DNA of 64,000 nucleotides from Pseudomonas sp. HAR-UPW-AIA-41 (GCF_002304225.1 NZ_NSLB01000001.1:744001-808000); one strand, 5' to 3'. Positions 53,732 through 64,000 are shown, counted from the first letter of the stretch. Program-made: numbers and translations. The notes: generated from the sequence alone by a model not told the origin.

Positions 53732-54250
53732 ATGGCCAATGAGCGTTACACCCGCACGAATCAGAAATTGTACTTTGCAGGCGTATCCCTGGATTTCTGG
53801 CGCAAGGCCGAGGCGGGGAAAGCCATGAACTGGCAGGCGCAGGTACAGGCCGAGCGGGAGGCCTGCCTGTTTCATCTGTACGGTGCGCTGCTGGGCCTGT
53901 GCCACGAAATTGCCGGCTATTACCGCCTGCCTCAGGCCGACGCCGGCACTGTGGAGCAACTGCTCAGCACTGAGCGTCTGGCGGCATCGCCCAGCCCTGA
54001 GATGGCTGAGCTGGTTGAGCTGGCTCAGCAGTCCGAAACCTGGCTGGCCAAGCTGCTGAGCAGCTATCACGCGCTGTTTCTGCCACCGCGGGAAGCTGTT
54101 CAGGCCAAGCCGGATGTGACCCTGCCCCTGATCACGGCAGTGACTCTGGAGGACGAGGTTCAGCCGGTTTCAGCGGATGAACTGGAGTTCTGTCGGCAAC
54201 AGCTCAAGGAACTGGCCCTGCGCTTTCGCAGCACACTGAGCGAGTGGTAA
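53732..54250 (+). CDS. Uncharacterised helical protein (DUF6586-like)
   Basis: 172 residues from the ATG at 53732, preceded by AGGAGG. Cytoplasmic and mostly helical (NQKLYFAGVSLDFWRKAE, ACLFHLYGALLGLCHEIAGYY). I associate it with the DUF6586 family seen next to topA in pseudomonads, from memory and with moderate confidence. Its proximity to topA and the SOS genes suggests no defined role. Confidence 0.75.
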   Translation: MANERYTRTNQKLYFAGVSLDFWRKAEAGKAMNWQAQVQAEREACLFHLYGALLGLCHEIAGYYRLPQADAGTVEQLLSTERLAASPSPEMAELVELAQQSETWLAKLLSSYHALFLPPREAVQAKPDVTLPLITAVTLEDEVQPVSADELEFCRQQLKELALRFRSTLSEW

Positions 54251-54374
54251 AGACTCGGGTTTTGGCCGCGCACTTGTAGTGACTCCCGGCTGGAGCCCTG
54301 ACGAGGCGACGGCAGACCCTAGGGCTCCGGGCATGTCGACTGTTACAATGGCCGACTTGCTTGGAGACACCTTA

Positions 54375-54617
54375 ATGCCCACTTCCTTTCTCGAAATCGT
54401 CGAACTGCCCGATGGGCGCATCATTCTGCGCCGGGCGGACGATGAAGAAGCCCTGGTTACCCTCGATTTCTCCGCCGACGCTCGCGCCTTCATGCAGGGC
54501 CATCATGTCGAAGTGGCCAAGGCCATGCTCAATGTCGGTGTGCAGATGGCCGGCCGTCTGGCCGATGGTGAGTTGGATCGTGATGATCACGACAGCAGCT
54601 CACGCGTACTGCACTGA
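54375..54617 (+). CDS. Small acidic protein of unknown function
   Basis: 80 residues, ATG at 54375 with a GGAG site 8 bp upstream. IVELPDGRIILRRADDEEALVTLDFS suggests a short beta sheet followed by helices; the tail is rich in Asp and His. Family not recognised. Convergent with sulA, 8 bp apart. Confidence 0.75.
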   Translation: MPTSFLEIVELPDGRIILRRADDEEALVTLDFSADARAFMQGHHVEVAKAMLNVGVQMAGRLADGELDRDDHDSSSRVLH

Positions 54618-54625
54618 GCTGCGCT

Positions 54626-55108
54626 TCAGACGCAGCGGATATTCAACAGTTGCGTATGGCCTTCGCGGGTGGCTGCTTCAAGAGCCTGACGCGCGGTATT
54701 GCCAATCTCGTTTAGCCAGCAAACCACAGTATGACTGCGACCAAGGCTGAGGGCCTGACAGGTCAGCTCCAGTGCGCTTTGGGTTCCTCTGGGTTGCAAT
54801 ACGAGGATGCGTTCGCGGTTGAGTCTGGCCTGGCGTAGCCATTCCTGATTGAGGCTGCCTGGCGGAGCGATCAGGGTTATCCAGCGATTACCGCTATTGC
54901 TGCTGAGCTCTCGCAGGATGGGCGCCAATAGCAGTTGGTAGTTGCTGGCGCTGGCGTTCAGTTGCAGTTCGCTGATGTGCTGGGAGCTGAAGGTATCGCT
55001 GCCGGCTGTTACAGGCTCGGCCAGTGACGGCGCGACGCTGGAGCTGAACAGGGCTTCTTGAAAAAGTGACAGTTGAGGGCGATGGGTCAGCGATTGCGAG
55101 TACTGCAT
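54626..55108 (-). CDS. sulA: SOS cell division inhibitor SulA
   Basis: 160 residues from the ATG at 55108 with GGAGG 5 bp upstream. The core ITLIAPPGSLNQEWLRQARL and AALRGTQSALELT-like stretch (LQPRGTQSALELTCQALS) match SulA/RecA-like division inhibitors that block FtsZ polymerisation. It lies 10 bp downstream of lexA and is co-transcribed, so it is under the same LexA boxes. Confidence 0.9.
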   Translation of the reverse strand: MQYSQSLTHRPQLSLFQEALFSSSVAPSLAEPVTAGSDTFSSQHISELQLNASASNYQLLLAPILRELSSNSGNRWITLIAPPGSLNQEWLRQARLNRERILVLQPRGTQSALELTCQALSLGRSHTVVCWLNEIGNTARQALEAATREGHTQLLNIRCV

Positions 55109-55118
55109 ACAGCCTCCG

Positions 55119-55730
55119 TTAGCGGCGAATGACGCCGACACTCAAGCCTTCAATGATCAGTTCCTGCTCTTCGAGATTGATCTCGATAGGGGCGAACTCA
55201 GGGTTTTCGGCGATCAGCCAGACGTGATTGCCTTCGCGCTTGAAGCGTTTGACCGTGACTTCTTCATTGATGCGCGCTACGACGATCTGTCCATTGCGGG
55301 CTTCGCGGGTGGCATGTACAGCGAGCAGATCGCCATCGAGAATGCCGATGTCCTTCATGCTCATGCCGCGTACGCGCAGCAAATAGTCGGCTTTGGGGTG
55401 GAAAAAGTCCGGGTTGATGCGGCACGATTCCTCAACATTCTGCTGTGCCAGGATTGGCGCACCAGCCGCTACGCGGCCAATGACAGGGAGTCCATCCTCT
55501 TCCTGGCTGTGAGGCTCGAAGCCTGGAATGCGGATACCCCGTGAGGCGCCGGGGGTCATTTCAATCGCCCCTTTGCGCGCCAGGGCTTTGAGGTGCTCTT
55601 CGGCGGCATTGGGTGACTTGAAGCCGAGCTGTTGCGCAATTTCCGCGCGAGTCGGTGGAAAGCCGTTGTCTTCGAGGCATTGCTTGATGAAGTCGAGGAT
55701 TTCGGACTGGCGTGGGGTGAGCTTCAGCAT
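55119..55730 (-). CDS. lexA: LexA repressor
   Basis: 203 residues. Winged-helix domain at 1-70 ([11 protein letters not shown] recognition helix region), autocleavage site A89-G90 in RVAAGAPI, catalytic Ser124 in GMSMKD and Lys161 in VTVKRF. RecA-stimulated self-cleavage relieves repression of the SOS genes. Two SOS boxes directly upstream indicate autoregulation of the lexA-sulA operon. Confidence 0.97.
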   Translation of the reverse strand: MLKLTPRQSEILDFIKQCLEDNGFPPTRAEIAQQLGFKSPNAAEEHLKALARKGAIEMTPGASRGIRIPGFEPHSQEEDGLPVIGRVAAGAPILAQQNVEESCRINPDFFHPKADYLLRVRGMSMKDIGILDGDLLAVHATREARNGQIVVARINEEVTVKRFKREGNHVWLIAENPEFAPIEINLEEQELIIEGLSVGVIRR

Positions 55731-55738
55731 GGCTTTCT

Positions 55739-55773
55739 CTGTTTTTTTATACAGTTGCTGTGAATATATACAG
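55739..55773. promoter_or_regulatory. Two LexA (SOS) boxes of lexA-sulA
   Basis: Box 1 at 55739-55754 (CTGTTTTTTTATACAG) and box 2 at 55758-55773 (CTGTGAATATATACAG). Both are perfect CTGT-N8-ACAG palindromes, 3 bp apart, 9 bp upstream of the lexA ATG. Confidence 0.93.
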
Positions 55774-55887
55774 TGATTTATGGCTTGGCAACTGTTGTTT
55801 GTTTTCAGTCTCGGGCATGCTTTTTTGTGCGTGCTAGTCTGCTGATCTTATGAAAGTGACCGTTGCGTCATTTATTTCGAGCGTGAC

Positions 55888-55932
55888 TTGACAGAGTCTC
55901 GGGCTGAAACGTATGTTTCAAACAAGTGTTTG
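55888..55932 (+). promoter_or_regulatory. psrA promoter with two PsrA boxes
   Basis: TTGACA (55888) and TATGTT (55912) form a sigma-70-type promoter with 18-bp spacing. GAAAC-GTAT-GTTTC (55906-55919) and CAAAC-AAGT-GTTTG (55919-55932) are perfect PsrA motifs sharing one base and cover the -10, which fits self-repression. Confidence 0.85.
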
Positions 55933-55947
55933 TCAGGTGGGTGGTCC

Positions 55948-56646
55948 ATGGCGCAGTCGGAAACAGTTGAACGGATTCTTGATGCGGCAGAACAGTTGTT
56001 TGCCGAGAAGGGTTTTGCCGAAACCTCGTTGCGTCTGATCACCAGCAAGGCGGGGGTCAATCTCGCTGCCGTCAATTATCACTTCGGCTCCAAGAAAGCG
56101 CTGATTCAAGCGGTGTTTTCCCGCTTCCTCGGGCCGTTCTGTCAGAGTCTTGAGCGTGAGCTCGACCGTCGTCAGGGCAAGCCTGAGCAGGCGGCTAATC
56201 TGGAAGAGCTGCTGGAGTTGCTGGTGGCCCAGGCTCTGGCAGTCAAGCCGCGCAGCGGCAACGATCTGGCCATCTTCATGCGTTTGCTCGGTCTGGCTTT
56301 CAGTCAGAGCCAGGGGCACCTGCGCAAGTATCTGGAAGAAGTCTACGGCAAGGTCTTCCGTCGCTACATGCTGTTAGTCAATGAGGCTGCACCGAAGGTG
56401 CCGCCGCTTGAGTTGTTCTGGCGCGTGCATTTCATGCTGGGGGCTGCGGCATTCAGCATGTCTGGTATCAAGGCCCTGCGGGCCATGTCGGAAGCCGATT
56501 TCGGCGTTAACACCTCGATCGAGCAGGTAATGCGTCTGATGGTGCCGTTCCTTGCTGCCGGGATGCGGGCCGAGACCGGGCTGACTGAGCCGGCGCTGAT
56601 CAATGCGCAACTACGCCCGCGCAGCAAGGCGCCTGTCAAAGCCTGA
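55948..56646 (+). CDS. psrA: PsrA, TetR-family fatty-acid-responsive regulator
   Basis: 232 residues from the ATG at 55948 (AGGTGG upstream). N-terminal TetR helix-turn-helix (RLITSKAGVNLAAVNYHFGSK) and an all-helical ligand domain. PsrA binds long-chain acyl ligands, represses fadBA and itself, and promotes rpoS expression in pseudomonads. Identification rests on the lexA-adjacent position, the matching autoregulatory boxes and the sequence type. Confidence 0.92.
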   Translation: MAQSETVERILDAAEQLFAEKGFAETSLRLITSKAGVNLAAVNYHFGSKKALIQAVFSRFLGPFCQSLERELDRRQGKPEQAANLEELLELLVAQALAVKPRSGNDLAIFMRLLGLAFSQSQGHLRKYLEEVYGKVFRRYMLLVNEAAPKVPPLELFWRVHFMLGAAAFSMSGIKALRAMSEADFGVNTSIEQVMRLMVPFLAAGMRAETGLTEPALINAQLRPRSKAPVKA

Positions 56647-56688
56647 TCACGCTGCAGGGCACTGGCGGTTGCGTTAAGCTAGCGCCCC

Positions 56689-57207
56689 ATGCAGATCCCC
56701 GACCTTCTCCTGATCAGCCTCGCTGAGCAGCGCTTATACGTCTATAACGGCAAGCAGCTGTTGCGTTCCTATGCCATTTCCACGGCCAAAAACGGTCCTG
56801 GGGAGGCTTCGGGTTCGGGTTGCACCCCGCGGGGGTGGCACCAGGTTCGTGCAAAGATCGGTGCTGGGCTTGCGCTCGGGGCAGTGCTGCGCAGCCGCCG
56901 CTGGACTGGAGAGGTCTGGACAGCAGAGCTGCACCAACAGTTTCCCGGTCGTGACTGGATACTCACCCGCATCCTCTGGCTCTCGGGCCTTGAGCCGGGG
57001 CGCAACCGGCTGGGCGCTTGTGACACCTTCCAGCGCTATATCTACATCCACGGCACACCGGATTGCGAGCCGATGTCGCAGCCCGAATCCCATGGCTGTA
57101 TCCGCATGCGCAATGCCGATGTCCTTGAGCTTTTTGAGCAGGTTCCCGCGCATTGCCGGGTTTTGATCGGCGAGGCCCGGCACGCCGAGCTCGCCTCCAT
57201 GTTTTGA
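56689..57207 (+). CDS. YkuD-domain L,D-transpeptidase or L,D-carboxypeptidase without signal peptide
   Basis: 172 residues starting directly with the YkuD fold (LLLISLAEQRLYVYNGKQLL). The catalytic block IHGTPDCEP...SHGCIRM keeps the HxxGt and SHGC-R motifs with the nucleophilic Cys. There is no signal peptide or membrane helix, so the product should stay in the cytoplasm. Cytosolic YkuD enzymes such as ElsL act as L,D-carboxypeptidases in peptidoglycan recycling; the nagZ gene 13 bp downstream, encoding a cytosolic recycling enzyme, supports that over a crosslinking role. Assignment is inference. Confidence 0.85.
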   Translation: MQIPDLLLISLAEQRLYVYNGKQLLRSYAISTAKNGPGEASGSGCTPRGWHQVRAKIGAGLALGAVLRSRRWTGEVWTAELHQQFPGRDWILTRILWLSGLEPGRNRLGACDTFQRYIYIHGTPDCEPMSQPESHGCIRMRNADVLELFEQVPAHCRVLIGEARHAELASMF

Positions 57208-57220
57208 CAGGAATGATGGT

Positions 57221-58964
<1,744 letters not shown>

Positions 58965-59133
58965 AGCGCTTGTTCCAGGCTGGGTGGGAGATTGCTGCGC
59001 AATCTACAACCAAGGTTGCAGTTGTTGCTGCTTGGTTGCCCTGCAGGTGGGTTTCTTAGCTGAAACGGTAATTTTTATTATCGGTATTAATTAGTTAGGG
59101 TGGCCCCGGAGTTCAGCATGGAGGAGAACTTGG

Positions 59134-59775
59134 ATGGGCATCAGCGTTTCACCACCGTTCACGACGCCATTGGCCGCAGATCTTGTGCTGCTTAGTGGCA
59201 ATGAGCTGTTGGCGCAGCTATTTCGGCACTACATCGAGCAGCAGCCGGCTCTGACCCTGCACATGGGTGGAGAGGCGGGCCAGTCGAAGTCTGGGTTGTG
59301 GCTTCTCGATGTGCAGAGCTTCACGGTCAATGAGTTGCCTCGGGTGTTTGCCGATCTTTATGGTAAAGGGCCTGTGGCGCTGGTCAACGTCACCCAGGAA
59401 CAGGCGCAGCCTCTGGTTGAGCAGTATCCGTGGATCAAGGGCGTGTTTGTCAGCAGTTGCCCGCGTGAACAGTTCCTGCGCGGGGTCGATACGCTCCTGC
59501 AGGGTGGCGACTGGTTGCCGCGTGGTCTGACCGAGGTGTTGTTGCAGCAGCTGCGCAGGCGGCATGAGCCTGCCGAGATAAAGGTTCGCCTGACTTCGCG
59601 TGAGCGGGAGATTCTTGAACTGGTGCGCAAAGGGCTGCCCAATTCACAGATCGCCGAGCAACTCTGCCTAAGTCCGCACACTATCAAGAGTCATGTGCAC
59701 AACCTGCTGCGCAAGGTCGGTGCCGCCAACCGCGGCGAAGCGGCCTTTCTGGTGCTGGGTGGTGGTCTGGCATGA
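59134..59775 (+). CDS. CsgD-like LuxR-family regulator (first of two)
   Basis: 213 residues. The N-terminal receiver-like domain lacks the phospho-acceptor Asp pattern; the C-terminal LuxR helix-turn-helix (RLTSREREILELVRKGLPNSQIAEQLCLSPHTIKSHVHNLL in sequence) is typical of CsgD/NarL types. ATG at 59134 with an AGGAG site. The 169-bp upstream gap is AT-rich and holds no gene. Target unknown; biofilm or curli-type control is a CsgD-based inference. Confidence 0.85.
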   Translation: MGISVSPPFTTPLAADLVLLSGNELLAQLFRHYIEQQPALTLHMGGEAGQSKSGLWLLDVQSFTVNELPRVFADLYGKGPVALVNVTQEQAQPLVEQYPWIKGVFVSSCPREQFLRGVDTLLQGGDWLPRGLTEVLLQQLRRRHEPAEIKVRLTSREREILELVRKGLPNSQIAEQLCLSPHTIKSHVHNLLRKVGAANRGEAAFLVLGGGLA

Positions 59776-59909
59776 CCTCTAGGTCATGACTGGTCTGATG
59801 CGTCGTGCATGAACTGTTCGACACTGTGCAGGGAAATCTCAGGCTGCCCCCGGCCCTTTGGTTATCATGCGCACCAGGCAGCAGGTCGGGCTGAGGGAGC
59901 TGAGGTGCA

Positions 59910-60614
59910 ATGGAAGGTTTAAAAGCGGCGGGTGTGGGCGGGGACCACTCAATGCCGTCGACCCGGCGGACGTTGTTTTTTCTGGCTCCTCACGATTCTG
60001 CTGCTGCCCATCTGCAAGATTTTCTGAGCCTCAATGGCTATTCGCTGCGTAGCGGCGCCGAAACGCTTCTGTCCGAGATGTCCGCCGACAGTCTTGGCTT
60101 GCTTGATCTGCGCATTCTTGAACAGGGGCCTGGTCTGTCATTGCCTATTGAGTGCCTGCTGGCACGCGGTCGCTGGCTGTTGATCAATGCTCAGGAGCCT
60201 TTTCGCGACGACTTCCTGTTTTTCAATGCTGGCGTCTGTGGTCTGCTTTCGGGCAGGGAGGCGCCATCCCGCATTTTGCAGGCACTGGATCTGATTGCGC
60301 AGGGTGAGTTGTGGATGCCCAGGGCGATTCTGGCCGAGGCTTTCCGGCGTCAGCGGGCCCGCCACACGTCACAGGAAACGGTGCTTCCGGCACTGACACG
60401 CCGCGAGTGGCAGGTGCTGCGCGGTTTGCTGGTGGCCGAGAACAATCGCGAGATCGCCGCGCGCCTTGGGGTGGAGGAGAGCACTGTCAAGCGCCACCTG
60501 TATAACCTGTTCCGCAAGGTGGGTGTACGCAATCGTCTGGAGGCGCTCAACTGGGCGCGGGCGGCTGGCTTGCAGGCGACTCAGGAGTTTCGGCCGGCCA
60601 ACAGAGTCTGTTAG
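59910..60614 (+). CDS. CsgD-like LuxR-family regulator (second of two)
   Basis: 234 residues from the ATG at 59910 (GAGGT 4-5 bp upstream); an alternative start is the ATG at 59952. Same layout as the preceding regulator: receiver-like N-terminus without a clear phospho-site (ALL...SLGLLDLRILEQG) and a LuxR helix-turn-helix (LTRREWQVLRGLLVAENNRE, IAARLGVEESTVKRHLYNLF). A diverged tandem relative of the first gene, about 130 bp downstream. Confidence 0.84.
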   Translation: MEGLKAAGVGGDHSMPSTRRTLFFLAPHDSAAAHLQDFLSLNGYSLRSGAETLLSEMSADSLGLLDLRILEQGPGLSLPIECLLARGRWLLINAQEPFRDDFLFFNAGVCGLLSGREAPSRILQALDLIAQGELWMPRAILAEAFRRQRARHTSQETVLPALTRREWQVLRGLLVAENNREIAARLGVEESTVKRHLYNLFRKVGVRNRLEALNWARAAGLQATQEFRPANRVC

Positions 60615-60650
60615 TCGCAAGGCGCGCTCTGGCTCGGAGCGCGCCGCGAC
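60614..60650. terminator. Large stem-loop between convergent genes
   Basis: Inner stem GGCGCGCTC / GAGCGCGCC (60621-60629 and 60637-60645) and outer GTCGC / GCGAC, joined by an AA bulge. No T-tract, so it may block RNA ends rather than terminate by itself. Confidence 0.5.
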
Positions 60651-60656
60651 AGGGGG

Positions 60657-61184
60657 TTATAGCGGGCTGACGCGCAGCAGCACACCCAGACTGCGGTGAT
60701 CCAGATAGGTCAGCGTGCCTTCCTTCAGGCGTGTGCTCTGCTGCAGGTGCTCGCTTGCGGTCAGCAGGCCATCGGCGTCGAACTGATTGGCCCAGAAGCT
60801 GGCATCCAGATTGAGCACTTCGTTCTGCTGCAGGGTCAGCGTGCCTTCGACTGGGTAGTGGCCCAGTTGCGGCTCACCGTTGCTCAGCGCCACGCGGCTC
60901 GGGTTGATGCCAACGTTCTGGCTCCAGCTCTTATGCAGCAGCACTTCATAACCGTTGGCGGGCGTCAGCTTGGCGGCTTCGCCCTGCAGGGCCAGTGGTT
61001 GCTGGGCAAAACCGTCGATGCTCTGGCTGTCGGCCGCCCAGTCGTCAGGAGCCGGCTGGCTGGCTGGCAGTGGTTCGCCGGCCTGGCGGAAGACAATCAC
61101 CTCGACCTGATACAGGCGGTCGGCCCAGGCCAGGGGGGCGAGGAGGCTCAGCAGCAGGGCGGCGAGAAAAGGGGTACGACGCAT
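60657..61184 (-). CDS. CsiV-family periplasmic protein
   Basis: 175 residues with signal peptide (cleavage near AWA-DRLYQ). The mature start LYQVEVIVFRQ is the hallmark of the CsiV family, whose Vibrio member sits at the wall and influences cell division under D-amino acid stress. It follows mfd on the same strand with an 11-bp gap, an arrangement common in pseudomonads. Role here is inferred from the family. Confidence 0.82.
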   Translation of the reverse strand: MRRTPFLAALLLSLLAPLAWADRLYQVEVIVFRQAGEPLPASQPAPDDWAADSQSIDGFAQQPLALQGEAAKLTPANGYEVLLHKSWSQNVGINPSRVALSNGEPQLGHYPVEGTLTLQQNEVLNLDASFWANQFDADGLLTASEHLQQSTRLKEGTLTYLDHRSLGVLLRVSPL

Positions 61185-61195
61185 GGGGCAGTCCT

Positions 61196-64000
61196 TTACT
61201 GAGAGGGAGTCAGGCGCTCGAACAACGCCTCCAGGGTATTGAATCGTTCTTCCGGGCGCTCCATCGGCACCTGGAATTTGAAGACGGTGGCACCTTCGAA
61301 TTTGTAGCGGTTGGGCTGGCTCTGGATCAGCTTGATCAGCGTCAGCGGATCGACGCAGGTATTGGCGGCAAACTCGATGCGGCCGCCTTGCGGGCCGGCA
61401 TCGACTTTGCGGATGCCGAGCTTTTCCGCCTGCAGCTTGAGCAGGGTCAGGCGCACCAGATTCTTGGTGGCGTCTGGCAGCAGGCCAAAGCGGTCGATCA
61501 TCTCCACCTGCAGCTCCTTCAGGCCGTCTTCATCGATGGCCGAGGCAATGCGCTTGTAGAGGATCAGGCGGGCATGCACATCGGGCAGGTAATCATCGGG
61601 GATCAGTGCCGGCACCCGCAGGTTGACCTCTGGGCCACCGCCCAGTGGCTGCTCCAGGTTCGGTTGTTCGCCTTTGCGGATGGCTTTCACCGCGCGTTCG
61701 AGCATTTCCATGTACAGGGTAAAGCCGACGGCCTGGATCTGTCCGCTCTGACCGTCGCCGAGCAGCTCGCCGGCGCCGCGGATTTCCAGATCGTGGGTGG
61801 CCAGAACGAAACCGGCTCCCAGGTCCTGGGCGTTGGCGATGGCCTCCAGGCGCTTCTGCGCATCTTCGGTCATGCCCTTGCGTGGTGGTGTCAGCAGGTA
61901 GGCGTAAGCCTGGTGGTGGCTGCGGCCCACGCGGCCGCGCAGCTGGTGCAGCTGGGCCAGACCGAACTTGTCGGCACGCTCGATGAGGATGGTGTTGGCG
62001 CTGGGTACGTCGATACCGGTCTCGATGATGGTCGAGGCCACCAGGACATTGAAGCGCTTGTGGTAGAAGTCGCTCATCACCCGTTCCAGTTCGCGCTCGT
62101 TCATCTGCCCGTGGCCGATGGCAATGCGTGCTTCGGGTACCAGTGCAGCCAGATCGGCGGCGCACTTCTCGATGGTCTTTACATCGTTGTGCAGGTAGTA
62201 CACCTGACCACCGCGCAGCAGCTCACGCAGCAGTGCTTCCTTGATGGTCGGCTCGTTCTGCTCCATGACGAAGGTGCGCACCGACAACCGGCGTGCCGGC
62301 GGCGTGGCGATGATCGACAGGTCGCGCATGCCTGATACGGCCATGTTCAGTGTGCGCGGAATCGGCGTGGCGGTGAGGGTTAGTATGTCCACTTCGCTGC
62401 GCAGCGCCTTGAGCTGCTCCTTCTGGCGAACGCCGAAACGGTGTTCCTCGTCGATGATCACCAGGCCGAGGTTGTTGAACTTCACGTCGTCCTGCAGGAG
62501 CTTGTGGGTGCCGATGATGATGTCGATCTTGCCCTCGGCCAGTCTGGCCACGGCTTCGTTGACTTCCTTGGCCGACTTGAAGCGGCTCATCACCTCGACC
62601 GTCACCGGCCAGTCGGCGAAACGGTCGCGGAAGCTGTTGTAGTGCTGCTGGGCGAGCAGGGTGGTGGGCACCAGCACGGCCACCTGCCGGCCGCTGTGCA
62701 CGGCGATAAAGGCGGCGCGCATGGCTACCTCGGTCTTGCCGAAGCCCACGTCGCCGCACACCAGTCGGTCCATCGGCTTGCCGGCCAGCATGTCGCTGCG
62801 CACCGCGTCGATGGCCGCCTGCTGGTCCGGGGTTTCCTCGAAGGGGAAGCCGGCGCTGAAGGTGGCGTAGTCGGCTGCCGGATCCTTGAAGGCATAGCCT
62901 TCGCGTGCCGCGCGGCGGGCATAGATATCGAGGAGTTCAGCGGCGACATCACGTACCTGCTCGGCGGCCTTGCGCTTGGCCTTCTGCCAGGTCTCCGAAC
63001 CCAGTCGGTGCAGCGGTGCAAGGGCGTCGTCGTTGCCGGTGTAGCGGGCGATCAGGTGCAGGCTGGAGACCGGCACGTATAGCTTGGCTTCCTCGGCATA
63101 CATCAGGGCGAGGAATTCGGCGGCCTGGCCGTCGAACTCCATGGTCACCAGTCCCAGATAGCGGCCGACGCCATGGTCGATATGCACCACCGGCGCGCCT
63201 TCGCGCAGCTCGGTGAGGTTCTTGATCACGTTGTCGCCGCCGTCGCGCGACTTCTCGCGGCGGCGGCGCTGCATCACGCGCTGGCCGAACAGCGGGCTCT
63301 CGGCGATCAGGGTGATCTGGTCGAGCAGCAGGCCTTCGTCCAGCGGGGCGATGCAGATGGCCAGGCGCTCACGGCTGGCGGTGAATTCATGCCAGTTGGC
63401 CACTTCCAGCGGCTTGAGCTTGAGGCGCGCGAGCAGCTCCAGCAGCACCTCGCGGCGCCCGGCCGATTCGGCGCAGAACAGCACGCGGCCCGGATAACCC
63501 TCGATAAAGCGGCGCAGTGCCGCCAGTGGCTCGCTGGCCTTGGCCTGGATGGCCAGCTCCGGCAGCGCCTGGGCATTGAAGCGTTCGCGGCCGACGCCGA
63601 CCTCGACGTCTTCCTGGCTGACCACCACACGTGACCACTGTTTCAGACGGGCGAAGCAGTCCTCCACCGGCAGGAAGATATCGGCAGGCGGCAGCAGTGG
63701 CCGCTCGGGGTCATAGCGGCGGTCCTCATAGCGGTTGCGGGCATCGCTCCAGAACTGCTCGGCAGCCTGTTCGATGCCAGGCAGGGAGAACACCTGGGTC
63801 TCGGCCGGCAGGTAGTCGAACAGCGTGGCGCTTTCATCGAAGAACAGCGGCAGGTAGTACTCGATACCGGCCGGAGTGATGCCCGAGGCGAGGTCCTGAT
63901 AGATCGGGCAGCGGCGGAAATCCACATCGAAACGCTCGCGGAAGCGGCCGCGGAAATCGGTAACGGCCTTTTTCTCCAGCGGGAACTCGCGAGCCGGCAG
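61196..64000 (-). CDS. mfd: Transcription-repair coupling factor (N-terminus outside window)
   Basis: 934 C-terminal residues in an open frame that runs off the right edge. Visible: UvrB-homology remnant, RNA polymerase interaction domain (GAPVVHIDHGVGRYLGLVTM), the RecG-like translocase with Walker A GDVGFGKTEVA, DEEHRFG and the TRG motif region, and a C-terminal D7 domain. Mfd removes stalled RNA polymerase and recruits UvrA to the lesion. The ATG and about 200 residues lie beyond position 64000. Confidence 0.97.
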   Translation of the reverse strand: MPAREFPLEKKAVTDFRGRFRERFDVDFRRCPIYQDLASGITPAGIEYYLPLFFDESATLFDYLPAETQVFSLPGIEQAAEQFWSDARNRYEDRRYDPERPLLPPADIFLPVEDCFARLKQWSRVVVSQEDVEVGVGRERFNAQALPELAIQAKASEPLAALRRFIEGYPGRVLFCAESAGRREVLLELLARLKLKPLEVANWHEFTASRERLAICIAPLDEGLLLDQITLIAESPLFGQRVMQRRRREKSRDGGDNVIKNLTELREGAPVVHIDHGVGRYLGLVTMEFDGQAAEFLALMYAEEAKLYVPVSSLHLIARYTGNDDALAPLHRLGSETWQKAKRKAAEQVRDVAAELLDIYARRAAREGYAFKDPAADYATFSAGFPFEETPDQQAAIDAVRSDMLAGKPMDRLVCGDVGFGKTEVAMRAAFIAVHSGRQVAVLVPTTLLAQQHYNSFRDRFADWPVTVEVMSRFKSAKEVNEAVARLAEGKIDIIIGTHKLLQDDVKFNNLGLVIIDEEHRFGVRQKEQLKALRSEVDILTLTATPIPRTLNMAVSGMRDLSIIATPPARRLSVRTFVMEQNEPTIKEALLRELLRGGQVYYLHNDVKTIEKCAADLAALVPEARIAIGHGQMNERELERVMSDFYHKRFNVLVASTIIETGIDVPSANTILIERADKFGLAQLHQLRGRVGRSHHQAYAYLLTPPRKGMTEDAQKRLEAIANAQDLGAGFVLATHDLEIRGAGELLGDGQSGQIQAVGFTLYMEMLERAVKAIRKGEQPNLEQPLGGGPEVNLRVPALIPDDYLPDVHARLILYKRIASAIDEDGLKELQVEMIDRFGLLPDATKNLVRLTLLKLQAEKLGIRKVDAGPQGGRIEFAANTCVDPLTLIKLIQSQPNRYKFEGATVFKFQVPMERPEERFNTLEALFERLTPSQ

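Overview
The window is a GC-rich stretch of a gammaproteobacterial chromosome, almost certainly Pseudomonas (sensu lato; species not resolved). The evidence is a dense run of typical Pseudomonas genes (anr, apt, an OprD-family porin, psrA, lexA-sulA, fadBA, topA, nagZ, a methylthioinosine phosphorylase, mfd) and, from memory of PAO1, a gene order from mfd through slt to the moeA-moaB-mobA block that broadly matches P. aeruginosa PA3002-PA3030. No IS element, prophage or CRISPR array was seen. One tRNA (Pro, CGG anticodon) is present.

Left part (1-14.5 kb): a sulfide/persulfide oxidation pair (tyrosine-phosphatase-like/SQR fusion plus persulfide dioxygenase) with a CsoR/CstR-type palindrome next to the start codon; a diiron-like PF10118 protein; apt and anr with an Anr box; an OprD-type porin; an exported metallo-beta-lactamase-fold protein divergent from a TetR regulator with an operator between them; a KefB/C-type antiporter; a DUF5610-like protein; a glutaredoxin-like protein; tRNA-Pro; and molybdenum cofactor genes mobA, moaB and a frameshifted moeA.

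Middle part (14.5-32.2 kb): a 12-gene, single-strand, translationally coupled exopolysaccharide operon closely resembling psl: pslA, B, C, D, E, F, G, H, I, J, then a left-handed beta-helix acyltransferase, then a pslK-like flippase. It differs from the classical locus in three ways. pslE is tandemly duplicated. The first copy carries a C-terminal cupin domain related to the phosphomannose isomerase domain of PslB. The integral-membrane acyltransferase PslL is missing and a hexapeptide-repeat acyltransferase sits in its place. The locus lies between moeA and an AraC gene that I recall as adjacent in PAO1, so it looks like an insertion at this site.

Right part (32.4-64 kb): an AraC regulator divergent from an alkyl-DHAP-synthase-like flavoprotein, a GlpD-like dehydrogenase and an FGGY kinase (possible glycerol-ether metabolism); cheV with a sigma-28-type promoter; a MOSC protein; slt; uup; several uncharacterised genes; a universal stress protein; fadBA with a PsrA-like box; topA; the sulA-lexA SOS operon with two LexA boxes; psrA with two perfect PsrA boxes; a YkuD protein without a signal peptide next to nagZ (peptidoglycan recycling); mtnP; two tandem CsgD-like LuxR regulators; a CsiV-like protein; and the C-terminal part of mfd.

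The best candidates for something new are the PslE-cupin fusion with its tandem partner, the cytosolic YkuD-nagZ pair, and the ether-lipid-like AGPS/GlpD/kinase module.
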